This document shows, in pieces, positions 13,498-21,502 of a stretch of 25,590 nt of DNA. The stretch spans positions 1-25,590 of the IMG/VR virus record IMGVR_UViG_3300044911_001625; one strand, written 5' to 3'. A program made the translations under genes and the position numbers. The DNA is from a virus. The notes under the pieces are model-generated. The model was given only the letters and a program-made list of their open reading frames with translations. It was not told the DNA's origin and did no database searches. The number at the start of each line of letters is the position of its first letter. Position 1 is the first letter of the stretch.

Positions 13498-14585
13498 CGA
13501 CGAGCCTCCGGCGCGGGGGTGAGCCAATTCCCGTGGTGCAGGTCGCGCCAGCCAAAGCCGCTGATCGACCCGACCGCGAACGAGTCCTCCTGGGCGAGCA
13601 TCCGCTCGACGACACGCCGCTCGACCCAGAACGAGCCGTCGGGCATGTCTGCCGGCCACTTCGGGCCGGTGATCCAATTCGGGCCCCAGGAGTTCAGGCA
13701 GAGCAGGGCGTCGGAGGGCGAGCCGTTCCGCTGGTAGCGGACGGCCACGAAGACCATTTGGTGGGCCCACTGCCCTGACGCCGCGGCGTAGCCCTGCGCG
13801 TTGCGGGTGTTCGTGAATCCCTGCATCGAGGCGACCGGCACCGGGAACCCGGCCTCGATCGCGGCGGCGGCCTCGGCCCAGGTCGTGACGAGGGCGATGT
13901 GGGTCGCGGGGTGTCTCTTCGCGACCGCGTCCAGCCGGCCGCCGTCGCCCTTGCCGCCGCAGCCGTAGGCGCCCCACTGCTTCGCCCGGTCGGCGGAGTA
14001 GGCCCGGAGGTCGAGGTCGCCGATCTGCTCGCGGTAGACGACGCCCCAGTCGCGGACCCAGCGGGCCGCGGCCGCGCCGTAGGAGCCGTCGCTCCAGCCG
14101 CCGACAGGAGCGGCGCCATCGCCCGACCGGCCGCGGGCCTCGACCCGCGAGCCGCCGTAGATCGCCTCGGTGGATGGGAACGGGGGCGGGTTCGCGAGCC
14201 GGCCGGTTTCCCAGTCGACGCACTGGGCGACGTAGACCCCGTGCGCCCAGCCGAAGGAAACACAGTCTCCGATGCCCTGCCGCTCGACGATCCACGGCCG
14301 GCCGTAGAGGGCCTGGTGGGCTTTGTAGGCCGACCGGTACAGGAACGTGTCGACGCCCTCGGCCTTCGCCACGGTCTCGGCCCCGGCCCGGGCGAACGTC
14401 GGCTCCGGCAGCTCGGCCAAGAACGCGCGGACGCCGTCGGGATCCGGCCGCCACCCGAACCGGCCGTCGCCTTCACCGATCCAGCCGGCCGCGCGGGGGC
14501 CGCCCGTCAGGCTCGCGACGACAGCCGCGACCGCCAGGCCGAGGAGCAGGGAGACGGCGAGAATCCGGATCCTATCGTGCCGCAT
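13494..14585 (-). CDS. Papain-like (C1-type) cysteine protease, exported or membrane-anchored
   Basis: A 363-residue protein with an N-terminal signal or anchor segment (about 7-25, RILAVSLLLGLAVAAVVA), a spacer, and a domain from about 95 with the papain triad in order: Gln103 and Cys108 in RQGIGDCVSFGWA, His275 in GQWAHQMVFVAV, and Asn298 in CLNSWGPNW. The NSWG motif is particularly typical of C1 peptidases. Gln-to-Cys spacing is five rather than the usual six. The enzyme would cleave proteins outside the cytoplasm. It lies between a two-helix membrane protein and a small membrane protein, overlapping both. Candidate roles are envelope degradation for lysis, release from a protein-rich cell surface, or modification of the host envelope. 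Confidence 0.83.
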   Translation of the reverse strand: MRHDRIRILAVSLLLGLAVAAVVASLTGGPRAAGWIGEGDGRFGWRPDPDGVRAFLAELPEPTFARAGAETVAKAEGVDTFLYRSAYKAHQALYGRPWIVERQGIGDCVSFGWAHGVYVAQCVDWETGRLANPPPFPSTEAIYGGSRVEARGRSGDGAAPVGGWSDGSYGAAAARWVRDWGVVYREQIGDLDLRAYSADRAKQWGAYGCGGKGDGGRLDAVAKRHPATHIALVTTWAEAAAAIEAGFPVPVASMQGFTNTRNAQGYAAASGQWAHQMVFVAVRYQRNGSPSDALLCLNSWGPNWITGPKWPADMPDGSFWVERRVVERMLAQEDSFAVGSISGFGWRDLHHGNWLTPAPEARR

Positions 14586-15141
14586 GGGTTGCCTCCCGGC
14601 CGATCGCGCGGATCGCGTCGACCCACTTCGCCCGCTGCTCGGGGGTCACCGGTCCGCCGGCGGTCCCGACCTGGTCCTCGAGGTAGGTCTTGATCGCGTC
14701 GCGGGCCGCCGGCTGGCGAGCCCCGATCGACACGCCGCGGCATCGCAGCTCTCGCGACCGCTGCCGCAGATCGTCGAAGGCGACGCCGGTCTTCAGGAAC
14801 GGCTCGGCCTGCCGGCCGTCCCACTCGATCTCATCGGCCAGCTCGGAGCAGAGGGCGCCGATCGCGGCCGCGTCCTCCGACGCCGTCGGTCCCTTGAACA
14901 GGCCGCGCAGATGCAGGCCCGACGGTGCCGGGGCCGGGGCCGGGGCGGGCGGCGCCGCCTGGTCGTGGAGGCTGGCAGACCAGACGACGGCGGCGCCGAT
15001 CACCAGGCCGACGGCGAGCAGGTGCCGGGGCTGGAGCGACGCCGCGGCGACCTTCTTCTGGAAGGTCTCGCGGATCGCCTGGATCGTTTCCGGCTTCGTG
15101 AACAGGATCGCGGCGGCGGCGAGCAGGAAGGCGGTGATCAT
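14572..15141 (-). CDS. Membrane protein with two N-terminal helices and a polar domain
   Basis: A 189-residue protein with hydrophobic segments at about 2-14 and 41-57, an Ala-Pro-rich linker (PPAPAPAPAP) and a C-terminal domain of about 115 residues that is helical and charged, with two cysteines (IGALCSELADEIEWDG and SRELRCRG). Two helices and a soluble domain recall spanin- or anchor-type proteins, but no family was recognised. It shares one base with the previous gene (TGATG) and overlaps the protease gene by 14 bases. Confidence 0.65.
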   Translation of the reverse strand: MITAFLLAAAAILFTKPETIQAIRETFQKKVAAASLQPRHLLAVGLVIGAAVVWSASLHDQAAPPAPAPAPAPSGLHLRGLFKGPTASEDAAAIGALCSELADEIEWDGRQAEPFLKTGVAFDDLRQRSRELRCRGVSIGARQPAARDAIKTYLEDQVGTAGGPVTPEQRAKWVDAIRAIGREATHAAR

Positions 15142-15512
15142 CACGACCTCACGAGTTTCAGGATTTGCTCCATCGCCCCGGCGGCGATCGCCAGGACGAG
15201 CGACCGGACAGCCGGCCGAACGATCAGCCAGAACGGCCAGGCGACGACGGGGATCGCCTTGTCGGCCACGAGGTCGAACAGGCTCGCGGCCGCGGCCAGG
15301 ACGACCGCCCGCTTCTCGTCGCGGGTCAGGCCCTCGACCGTGTCGAGCGTGGTGACGCACATCCGCAGGAGCGAGACGAGCAGCTCGCCGAACTCCTGCC
15401 AGGTCAGGCCGCCGGCGGCGGCCGACCGGGCCGCGGCGAAGAATGCGCCGAGCTGGGCCGCGAGCGTGTCGAACGGCGCCGCGGCGGCGGCGGGGGCGTT
15501 GGCGTCGATCAT
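15141..15512 (-). CDS. Small holin-like or membrane-associated protein
   Basis: A 123-residue protein. The first 60 residues are Ala-rich and helical (FDTLAAQLGAFFAAARSAA, WQEFGELLVSLLRMCVTTLD); the rest has a GLTRDEKRAVVLAAAASLFDLVADK segment and a hydrophobic end (PVVAWPFWLIVRPAVRSLVLAIAAGAME) that could insert in the membrane. Aromatic and Pro residues in the hydrophobic part recall holin-like or membrane-binding proteins. Function is unknown; position in the block of membrane proteins is the main clue. Confidence 0.62.
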   Translation of the reverse strand: MIDANAPAAAAAPFDTLAAQLGAFFAAARSAAAGGLTWQEFGELLVSLLRMCVTTLDTVEGLTRDEKRAVVLAAAASLFDLVADKAIPVVAWPFWLIVRPAVRSLVLAIAAGAMEQILKLVRS

Positions 15513-15664
15513 CGGCTGCGCCTCCAAATGGAATCCGCGGGCACGACCTGGCGGCATCGTGCGCGGCAGGACTGGCACTCGACGTACTGGACCTGGCGGT
15601 CGCCGGCCCGCTTCGATGACGTCGCGCGGGCGCGGCCGCCGCACTTGGGGCATTTACCCGGCAT
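15509..15664 (-). CDS. Short zinc-ribbon protein
   Basis: A 51-residue protein, MPGKCPKCGG..., with Cys5-X2-Cys8 and Cys30-X2-Cys33 (plus Cys37) separated by a basic stretch, which is a typical zinc ribbon. Phage Ogr/Delta-type activators and small RNA-binding ribbons have this form, so it may regulate late genes, but the short size allows nothing more certain. It overlaps the protease-HAD gene by 11 bases and the next gene by four. A longer frame to 15877 exists but lies within the HAD coding region. Confidence 0.66.
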   Translation of the reverse strand: MPGKCPKCGGRARATSSKRAGDRQVQYVECQSCRARCRQVVPADSIWRRSR

Positions 15665-16607
15665 AGAGGCGCATCCTCGCGGCAGCGGCGGCGGCGACAG
15701 CCCGGGCGGCGGCGAGGCTCGACACGCGGAGACCGCGGGTCTCCTCGGGCTCCGGCACGGTCTCGGGCTTGTCGTCGATCCAGATGTCGGGCGAGAGGCC
15801 GGCGTCGGCTGCGGCCGACCGTTTGCGCCGGTCCGGCCCGGCAAGAACGACGCCGGCCAAGTCGCCAAAATGTTCACCGAACGCCAGCCGCAGTTCCTCG
15901 CGGTTCTGTTCGTTGTCCTCGCGGCGCGTCACGCAACAGACGCGGTTCCCGCGGGCGAGGGCCTCGGTCATGAAACTCCGCCACAGGCCGGGGGCGGCCG
16001 TGAACGTCTGGTCGAAGTCGAGCGAGATCAGCAGGCCCTGGGCCGTGCCGGGGGCGGCCGCGGCGGCGCGGGCGGACCGCCAGAGGTCGAGGGACCGGGC
16101 CGACAGGCCCGACGACGGATAGGCCGCGCGAGTGACTGGTGACAGATCGTAGAGGCCGGAAGCCTCGTTGATCGTCCTCGTGACGTTGCCTCGCCCATCC
16201 TCTTCCCAGCTCTCGCCCTTCTCGTTCACCGTGAACGCGAACGAGGATCCGAAAATCGTCTTCGAGCGGATCAGCGTCAGGACCTCGGCGGCCGTCGGAG
16301 TCGCGACCGGATCGGCCTCATAGGCCAGGCCCTTGTCGGTCTTCTCGATCCGGAGCGTGCCGTTCGTGGTCCGCGCGAGAATCTTGGAGTCGTCGTGGTT
16401 GAAGAGCAGCGGGACGTCCAGCCGCTTCTTCGCCAGAACCTTGTCGAACGCCGTCGGCGCGAACTTCTCGCGGAAGCCGCCCAGGTCCGAGGAGAGCGAG
16501 TCCCACGGCGGCGCGATGCCGCGGATCTTCGGTGCCTCGCCGTCCCGCTGTTCGACCGTCAGTTCCCCGCCTTCGGCGATCGGCAGATAGCGGCGTTCAG
16601 GTTGCAT
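15654..16607 (-). CDS. Prohead protease fused to a HAD-type phosphatase domain
   Basis: A 317-residue protein with two domains. Residues about 1-175 are an HK97-family prohead protease: GIAPPWDSLSSDLGGFREKF, PLLFNHDDSKILART with His71, the GSSFAF segment with Ser121/Ser122, and GLYDLSPVTRAAYP. Residues about 190-290 are a HAD-like hydrolase: LDFDQT (Asp197-X-Asp199, motif I), CCVTRRED (Thr227, motif II), KRSAAADAG (basic motif III) and DIWIDDKPE (Asp278-Asp279, motif IV). The protease processes the capsid protein; the HAD part would dephosphorylate an unknown substrate. No ATG, GTG or TTG codon occurs in frame between residues 163 and 199, so a separate HAD start near the joint is unlikely. 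Start overlaps the portal stop by 11 bases. Confidence 0.88.
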   Translation of the reverse strand: MQPERRYLPIAEGGELTVEQRDGEAPKIRGIAPPWDSLSSDLGGFREKFAPTAFDKVLAKKRLDVPLLFNHDDSKILARTTNGTLRIEKTDKGLAYEADPVATPTAAEVLTLIRSKTIFGSSFAFTVNEKGESWEEDGRGNVTRTINEASGLYDLSPVTRAAYPSSGLSARSLDLWRSARAAAAAPGTAQGLLISLDFDQTFTAAPGLWRSFMTEALARGNRVCCVTRREDNEQNREELRLAFGEHFGDLAGVVLAGPDRRKRSAAADAGLSPDIWIDDKPETVPEPEETRGLRVSSLAAARAVAAAAAARMRLYAG

Positions 16608-18159
16608 CGTTCTGGCCTCCTGGCTGGGCGGGGTTGGTGCCGTCGACCATCTGCGACGCGAGGGCCTCGGTGATCGTCGGGAAGGCCGCGGTGATCAGGG
16701 CGACGGCCGCGTCCTTGTCGATCGTGCCGGCGGCGATCTGGTTCAGGACATCGAGGAGCGCCGTGACCTGGGCGCCGTTGAGGGCGGTCGAGGCCAGGGC
16801 CGCGCCGGAGGCTGCGGCCGCGAGCGGGTCGGTCTCCGAGTCCACGGTCGTGTCGGCCGGCGGGGTCTCGTCATCCGGCGACGCGTCTGCCGGCGTGTCG
16901 TCGGTCGTGTCGCTCGCCGGCGGCTCGCCCCCGGCGGCCCCGGCCTGGGCGGCGGCAGCGGCGAGCGTCGAGAACCCGAGCTGGACGAACGTCTCGTTCG
17001 CGGCCGGGTCCTCGAGGAGCGGCAGATCCTCGCGGTCGCGGATCTCGTTCGGCGTGATCGCGCCCATGTTCCAGAGCGTCTGGTAGAGCGCCGACCGGGC
17101 CGCGGTGTCCCCGCGGAGAAGCCCGCGGTTGTCGAGCCGCGCGTAGATGTCCTCGCCGTAAACCGGCTGGAGGAGCATGTCCACCGGCCCCTCCATCCGC
17201 TTCTGCCAGGGCAGCAGGCACCAGACCTGGGCGGAAAGATGCTCCTGTTCGACGGTCGAATATTTCGCCATCCGGGCGTCGCCGAGGAGCGTCGAGGGAA
17301 CGCCCCAGCAGCGGCAGACGTCGGGGAGGATCGCGTCCCTCAACTCCTGGAACTGGTTCGCCTCCATCGAATTTGATTCGATCGGGACCAACTTCGTCTT
17401 TCGCGGCAGGACGGCCGCGCTGCCGCGGTTGGCGGCGCCGCCGTAGAGCGTCCGGATCTGCTCGCGGAGGGCGTCGACGGCCTCTTGCGGGATCTTCTCC
17501 TGAGTCTCCAGGACAACGTCGGGCCGCGCGGAGTTCTTCCAGAAACTCGTCGCCGCGGTGTCGAGTTCACGGGCGAGGGCGATCGACGTCCCGCAGAGTT
17601 CAGCCGGCGCCATGCCGATCGTGCCATTGTTCGACAGCCATCGCCAGTGCATCACCTCCGAGGCCGGCACCGGTTCCCAAACGCCGCGGTCGTTCCAGAA
17701 CTTGTAGGTGAGCGAGTAGTCGGAAAGACGCTCGACCTTGACCCGGCTCGGGTGCATCGGCCGCAGCTCGGAACAGAAGCCGCGCGGCCCCGGCAGGACG
17801 CGGCAGTAGGCGTTTCCGTGGAGGGCCGTCCAGTAGCTGACCAACTGCCAGAAGTCGTAGGCCGACTGCCACGGGTTCGGCCGCTTCCGCAGCGTGTAGG
17901 AGCAGGGGAGGTTTGCGTCCTCCTTCCGTCCGTCTGGGAGCGTCCGCATCACCTGGAGCGGCATGACCGCCACGGCTTGCGAGATCCAGCGGACGACCCC
18001 GAGGATCGACGACACGCGGATCGCGGTCTCGGGGCCGATGTCGCGCGGCGACAGGCTCAGGCTGATGTCGGCCAGGCTCTGCCGCAGGTTGACGAGCGTC
18101 CCGCGGATCGGCCGCGCGGCGGTCTTTCGGCGCGGGGCGGCGGCAGGCTTGCGGGGCAT
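16597..18159 (-). CDS. Portal protein
   Basis: A 520-residue portal subunit, which forms the ring for DNA entry. The N-terminal region is basic (RKPAAAPRRKTAARP). The core has typical elements: SSILGVVRWISQAVAVMPLQVM, YDFWQLVSYWTALHGNAYCRV, and HWRWLSNNGTIGMAPAELC; then the ring-forming QFQELRDAILPDVCRCWGVPSTLLGD and the MGAITPNEIRDREDLP segment common in HK97-type portals. It ends in an acidic, Thr/Pro-rich linker and a small helical domain, LNGAQVTALLDVLNQIAAGTID, seen in many portal proteins. Start at ATG 18159 follows GAGGG; the longer frame to 18396 overlaps terL. Confidence 0.93.
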   Translation of the reverse strand: MPRKPAAAPRRKTAARPIRGTLVNLRQSLADISLSLSPRDIGPETAIRVSSILGVVRWISQAVAVMPLQVMRTLPDGRKEDANLPCSYTLRKRPNPWQSAYDFWQLVSYWTALHGNAYCRVLPGPRGFCSELRPMHPSRVKVERLSDYSLTYKFWNDRGVWEPVPASEVMHWRWLSNNGTIGMAPAELCGTSIALARELDTAATSFWKNSARPDVVLETQEKIPQEAVDALREQIRTLYGGAANRGSAAVLPRKTKLVPIESNSMEANQFQELRDAILPDVCRCWGVPSTLLGDARMAKYSTVEQEHLSAQVWCLLPWQKRMEGPVDMLLQPVYGEDIYARLDNRGLLRGDTAARSALYQTLWNMGAITPNEIRDREDLPLLEDPAANETFVQLGFSTLAAAAAQAGAAGGEPPASDTTDDTPADASPDDETPPADTTVDSETDPLAAAASGAALASTALNGAQVTALLDVLNQIAAGTIDKDAAVALITAAFPTITEALASQMVDGTNPAQPGGQNDAT

Positions 18160-18226
18160 CGGCAGACCCTCGGTCGGCAGCGCTCCACGCCCTGCCTGCC
18201 GCCAGTGTCCGCCCCCCGGGTTTGCC

Positions 18227-18238
18227 CGGTAAAGTTTC
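18227..18238 (-). promoter_or_regulatory. GAAACTTTNCCG element, copy 2 (before portal)
   Basis: Minus-strand GAAACTTTACCG overlapping the terL stop codon (TGA forms part of the element) in the 77-base gap before the portal gene. It lies 67 bases before the start codon, almost the same distance as copy 1 before the capsid gene. Confidence 0.6.
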
Positions 18239-19856
18239 AGAGAACGTGGATCTTCCAGTCGTCCGCGCTGCCCGTTTCCGCGTCGTCGGTCGAGGCGAGC
18301 GCGAGGGCGTTGACGAGCGCCGCGATCCCGTCGATCTTCTCGTTCGACTTCGCCTTGTCCGGCTTGATCATGCCCGTGGGGTCCGTGTAGACGCACACGT
18401 TGTTAGCGTTGAACGCCGCGACCGGGTTCGCTCCGTGCCGGAGCCGGCCCTCGACGACCAGGGCCTCGAGTAGTTTGCACGGCGCGTTGAGGTAGGCCGT
18501 TCGCTGGGCGACCGACTTCACTTCGATGCCTTCCCGCTGGAGGAGTGTCTCCAGGGCCCCGGCCTGCCAGGGATCGACCCCGACGCCGCGGATCTCGTGC
18601 GACTCCCCGTAGGCGATGATGTCGCGGGCGACAGCCTCATGGTCGAGCCGGTGGCCGTCGGTCACGGTCACCCAGCCTTCGCGGATCCAGGTGTCGTAGG
18701 GGATGCCCTCGCGTACCCGGTCGCCGACGGTCTCCGAGGGGACCCAGTATTTCCACTCGACCGAGTAGGAGCCGTCCGCCTCTTTGAACACGAAAGCCGC
18801 GCTCGTCATGTCGAGGTTCGACGCGAGGTCGACACCCACCCAGCAGGGCCGGCCGGGGAGCGGCTCCAGCGGCTCGCGGCCGCACTTCGCCCAGTCGTCG
18901 CCGTGGAAAAAGCGGGAATCGGCCTGTTGCCAGACGTTCAAGGAGTATCGGAGGAATTTCGACATCTTCCGCGGATCGGTCGTCGCGTCCTGGTAGTCGG
19001 CCGCGAATTCCGATTCGGGAAACGCGACGCCCATCGACGGATTCGCTTTCCGCCAGACGGCGGGATCGGAGAAGTCGTCCTCCGGATCGGCCGCGTAGAT
19101 CAGCCCGTAGAACGTCGGGTTTGCGGCCGGGGTCTTCATCACCAGCTCGGAGTCCTTCCACCACTGCCAGCCGATGCCGTTCCGGTCCTCGCCGGCCGTC
19201 GAGATCGACATCACGACGCTATTCGGCGTTCCGCGGATCGCGTAGACGAGGGCATCGACCAGAGCCGGCGAGCGGAAACTGTGGATCTCGTCGAGGATGA
19301 CCGAGCCGTTCAGGCCTTCCTGTTTCCGCCACTCGCTCGACAGACAGCGGATCTCGTTCCCGTGCTGCCGGTTCCGGATCACGCTTTTGTAGTCGATCAC
19401 CTCGAGCAGCTTCGAGAGTTGCGGCGAGGCCTCGATCACGGCGGCCGCCATGCGGAACATCGTCCGCGCCTGCTCGCGATCGTTCGCGGCCAGGAAGACG
19501 TCGGCGATCGGGAAATGCGAAGTCGCCATGTAGGCCGCGAGCTGCGACATGAGCGAACTCTTCCGGTTCTTCTTCGGAACCCAGATCCCGGCGCGACGGT
19601 AGCGGAGCCGGCCGGTCGGCCCCTTCCACCCGAAGATCGGCGCGATGACGCGGTCGCGTTGCCAGTCGAGGACCTTGATCGGCTGCGGTTTTCCGTCGTC
19701 GCTCGGGTGCCGACAGAATCGCTCGATGAATTCGGCCGGCCGCGCGGCGGCCTCGGCGTCGAACGTGAACCCGGCGACGTACTCCGGCCGCCTCTTCGGA
19801 TCAGCCGCCCGTGAACGTCCGGAGGGCGCGGGCTTCTTCGTCGTCTTCTTCGCCAT
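18237..19856 (-). CDS. terL: Terminase large subunit
   Basis: A 539-residue packaging motor ATPase and nuclease. A Walker A-like VPKKNRKSS (93-101), a Walker B SVILDE (185-190) and a coupling STAGEDRNG segment (219-227) mark the ATPase. The nuclease domain has Asp343 in VGVDLAS, Asp428 in VGVDPWQAG and Asp509 in EKIDGIAALVNAL. Length and order match the HK97/lambdoid-type TerL family (P27-linked). The gene overlaps terS by 56 bases and ends on the conserved GAAACTTT element. The ATG at 19856 begins a Lys-rich leader. Confidence 0.95.
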   Translation of the reverse strand: MAKKTTKKPAPSGRSRAADPKRRPEYVAGFTFDAEAAARPAEFIERFCRHPSDDGKPQPIKVLDWQRDRVIAPIFGWKGPTGRLRYRRAGIWVPKKNRKSSLMSQLAAYMATSHFPIADVFLAANDREQARTMFRMAAAVIEASPQLSKLLEVIDYKSVIRNRQHGNEIRCLSSEWRKQEGLNGSVILDEIHSFRSPALVDALVYAIRGTPNSVVMSISTAGEDRNGIGWQWWKDSELVMKTPAANPTFYGLIYAADPEDDFSDPAVWRKANPSMGVAFPESEFAADYQDATTDPRKMSKFLRYSLNVWQQADSRFFHGDDWAKCGREPLEPLPGRPCWVGVDLASNLDMTSAAFVFKEADGSYSVEWKYWVPSETVGDRVREGIPYDTWIREGWVTVTDGHRLDHEAVARDIIAYGESHEIRGVGVDPWQAGALETLLQREGIEVKSVAQRTAYLNAPCKLLEALVVEGRLRHGANPVAAFNANNVCVYTDPTGMIKPDKAKSNEKIDGIAALVNALALASTDDAETGSADDWKIHVL

Positions 19857-20295
19857 CGGTGGGGTCCTGCGGGAGCCGGGCCGCGGCCGCCGCGGTCAGA
19901 CCGAAGTCCCGGGCCAGCATGACGAAATCCCGCCGCGAGTCACGGAGCAGCTTCGCGACCGGGCTGGCGGCCTGCCCCTTGTCGGTCGCCGTGATCCAGC
20001 CCTCGGCGGCGAGCTGCTCCTGGAGGGCGAGGATGTCGGCATGGATCTGGCAGAGGATCGCGAAGGCGGCGGTCTGCTCGGGGGCGAGCCGGCCTGCGGC
20101 GATCAGGGCAGGGGCGACGGTCCGCCAGAAGGCGAGCGCCGCCGGAACGGCGGCGACGTCCGGGGGCGGCGGCAGTTTGCCGGCAGGCGGGGCGGCATCG
20201 GCGGGCCTGGCCGGCGCCGGCTTTTTCGCCCGCGTGTTCCGGCCGGTCTGGGATCGGCCGCTCCGGGGGTCAGGGATGGGACCTCGGGAACCCAA
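19801..20295 (-). CDS. terS: Terminase small subunit, P27 family
   Basis: A 164-residue protein from a TTG start at 20295, chosen because it follows GGAGG at five bases and gives the family's usual opening MGSRGPIPDP. An upstream GTG at 20325 would add ten residues with no family match. After a Pro/Ala-rich region comes the helical core FWRTVAPALIAAGRLAPEQTAAFAILCQIHADI, as in P27-type small terminases, and an acidic C terminus. It binds packaging sites on the phage DNA in relatives. The start lies 116 bases after the HNH gene. Confidence 0.82.
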   Translation of the reverse strand: MGSRGPIPDPRSGRSQTGRNTRAKKPAPARPADAAPPAGKLPPPPDVAAVPAALAFWRTVAPALIAAGRLAPEQTAAFAILCQIHADILALQEQLAAEGWITATDKGQAASPVAKLLRDSRRDFVMLARDFGLTAAAAARLPQDPTDGEEDDEEARALRTFTGG

Positions 20296-20344
20296 GTGGA
20301 CCTCCAATTCTCGAAAACCCGACACGAACTAGCGCAGAGCGGCC

Positions 20345-20386
20345 GTGGGGTCATGCGTTGAATGGCACGATTGTTGCGTACCCCAC
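20345..20386. repeat. Inverted repeat between HNH and terS
   Basis: Seven-base arms GTGGGGT (20345-20351) and ACCCCAC (20380-20386) around 28 bases in the 116-base gap upstream of terS. The inner part contains related GCGTTG / GTTGCG words, and a G-rich run (GGGGGG, minus strand) adjoins. This is the place where cos or TerS recognition sites are commonly found; nothing here proves it. Confidence 0.35.
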
Positions 20387-20411
20387 CCCCCTTTTTCGAC
20401 GCGTTCGGCAG

Positions 20412-20705
20412 TCACAGGACGCCCCGCCTCCGCTGCTCCGCCCTGGTCTTCTTTCCGTGGCACGAGCTGCACCGCCAGGCGAGGTTCTCGTCGTCGTCTC
20501 GGCCGCCGTCCTCGAGGGCGACGATGTGATCGGCGTGGCCTGTCTTCCCGTAGGCGACACGGCCGCAGTCGCGACAGACGTAGGAGTCGCGGATCGCGAT
20601 CCGCTGCCGCTTCGCCTGCCAGTCGGCGGTCCGGTAGTGGGCGACCTCCTTCGTCGCCGCCCGTCGCATCGTGGGCGGCCGCCAGCGGGGAACGGGTAGT
20701 GGCAT
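20412..20705 (-). CDS. HNH endonuclease
   Basis: A 97-residue HNH nuclease. A basic N-terminal segment is followed by the zinc and catalytic core: Cys44 and Cys47 (CRDCG), His57/His60 (GHADHIV), Asn74 (DDENLAWRC), Cys79, Cys82 and His83 (CSSCHGKKT). Such genes are regularly next to terminases in HK97-like, cos-type phages, where the HNH protein helps the terminase cut DNA during packaging. It may have that role here. It begins seven bases after the LamG gene. Confidence 0.88.
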   Translation of the reverse strand: MPLPVPRWRPPTMRRAATKEVAHYRTADWQAKRQRIAIRDSYVCRDCGRVAYGKTGHADHIVALEDGGRDDDENLAWRCSSCHGKKTRAEQRRRGVL

Positions 20706-20712
20706 GGGTCGG

Positions 20713-21486
20713 CTATAGGTCAGGGAAGGCGGCAGTCGGCGCGGTGAACGCGGCCGTGTAGCGGGCCTCGCCGCGGGATAGGCGAAATTCGTCTATGTGC
20801 CCCGCGATGGACTCTGCGCTGGTCGAGTTGTTCCCTATGCGGATGTGGTCGACCGTCAGGTTGTAGGGGCTGGCCGTGGCGCTGGCGACCTGGGCGCCGT
20901 CGACGAACATTCTCAGGCTTGAGCCGCTGCGAGTTACGGCGACGTGGTACCACTGGCCGCTCGTCAGCGCGCCACCTGTGATACGGGTCTGGAACGCGGT
21001 TCCGTTCGTGATGTCGAACACGAGCCCTGTGGACGTCCCATCCCTGTTGAGCGTCCAGCCGCCGGCGGCCGGCCAGTCCCCAGCCTGGACCACGCGAGCG
21101 TTCGCCGCAGAGCTTGCCCAGTTTGGCCGGAGCCAGCATTCGATCGTGAAGTCTTGCGTGCCCAAAACGAATTCGGAACTCGTGGCAAAAATGCTGTCTC
21201 CGCTGCCGTCGAATGCTGCGGACTGACTGCCGAATTTGCTTTGTTCCGTGGTCTGCGTGGCATTCCCTCCAGCCGTGACCGTCTTCGTCGCCGGCGAGGA
21301 GTCAGCGAACGTCTGGCCGCTTCCCTCCATGTGCAGCAGCAGGACGGTACTACTCGAAACCGGCCAGGTCCCCGCCCGCTTGAACGACTCGGCCTCGCGC
21401 AGCGTCCAGACGCCGCTCGCCGCGGAATGGAGCCCCGAGGCCGCCGGGACGCGATTGAACCCGATGTATCCGCCTGGCCCCCTCAC
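20713..21486 (-). CDS. LamG-domain (concanavalin-like) protein, candidate receptor-binding protein
   Basis: A 257-residue protein with a short N-terminal region (10-40, possibly the attachment part) and a LamG-like beta-sandwich domain from about 46: LLLHMEGSGQTFADSS, SAAFDGSGDSIF, FTIECWLRPNW, GQWYHVAVTRSGSSLRMFVDG, and HIRIGNNST...HIDEFRLSRGEARY. This set of motifs is characteristic of the concanavalin-like LamG-type fold, which often binds glycans. In a phage, between tail fibres and terminase, it suggests a surface adhesin. Start GTG at 21486 has GGAGG six bases before it. Confidence 0.82.
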   Translation of the reverse strand: MRGPGGYIGFNRVPAASGLHSAASGVWTLREAESFKRAGTWPVSSSTVLLLHMEGSGQTFADSSPATKTVTAGGNATQTTEQSKFGSQSAAFDGSGDSIFATSSEFVLGTQDFTIECWLRPNWASSAANARVVQAGDWPAAGGWTLNRDGTSTGLVFDITNGTAFQTRITGGALTSGQWYHVAVTRSGSSLRMFVDGAQVASATASPYNLTVDHIRIGNNSTSAESIAGHIDEFRLSRGEARYTAAFTAPTAAFPDL

Positions 21487-21502
21487 GCGTCACCTCCAGG
21501 AA

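Noticed and set aside
15509-15877. A 122-residue version of the zinc-ribbon gene
   Set aside because: The extra N-terminal part reads antiframe through the HAD coding sequence. The short form starting at 15664 carries the complete zinc ribbon and the usual gene junction.
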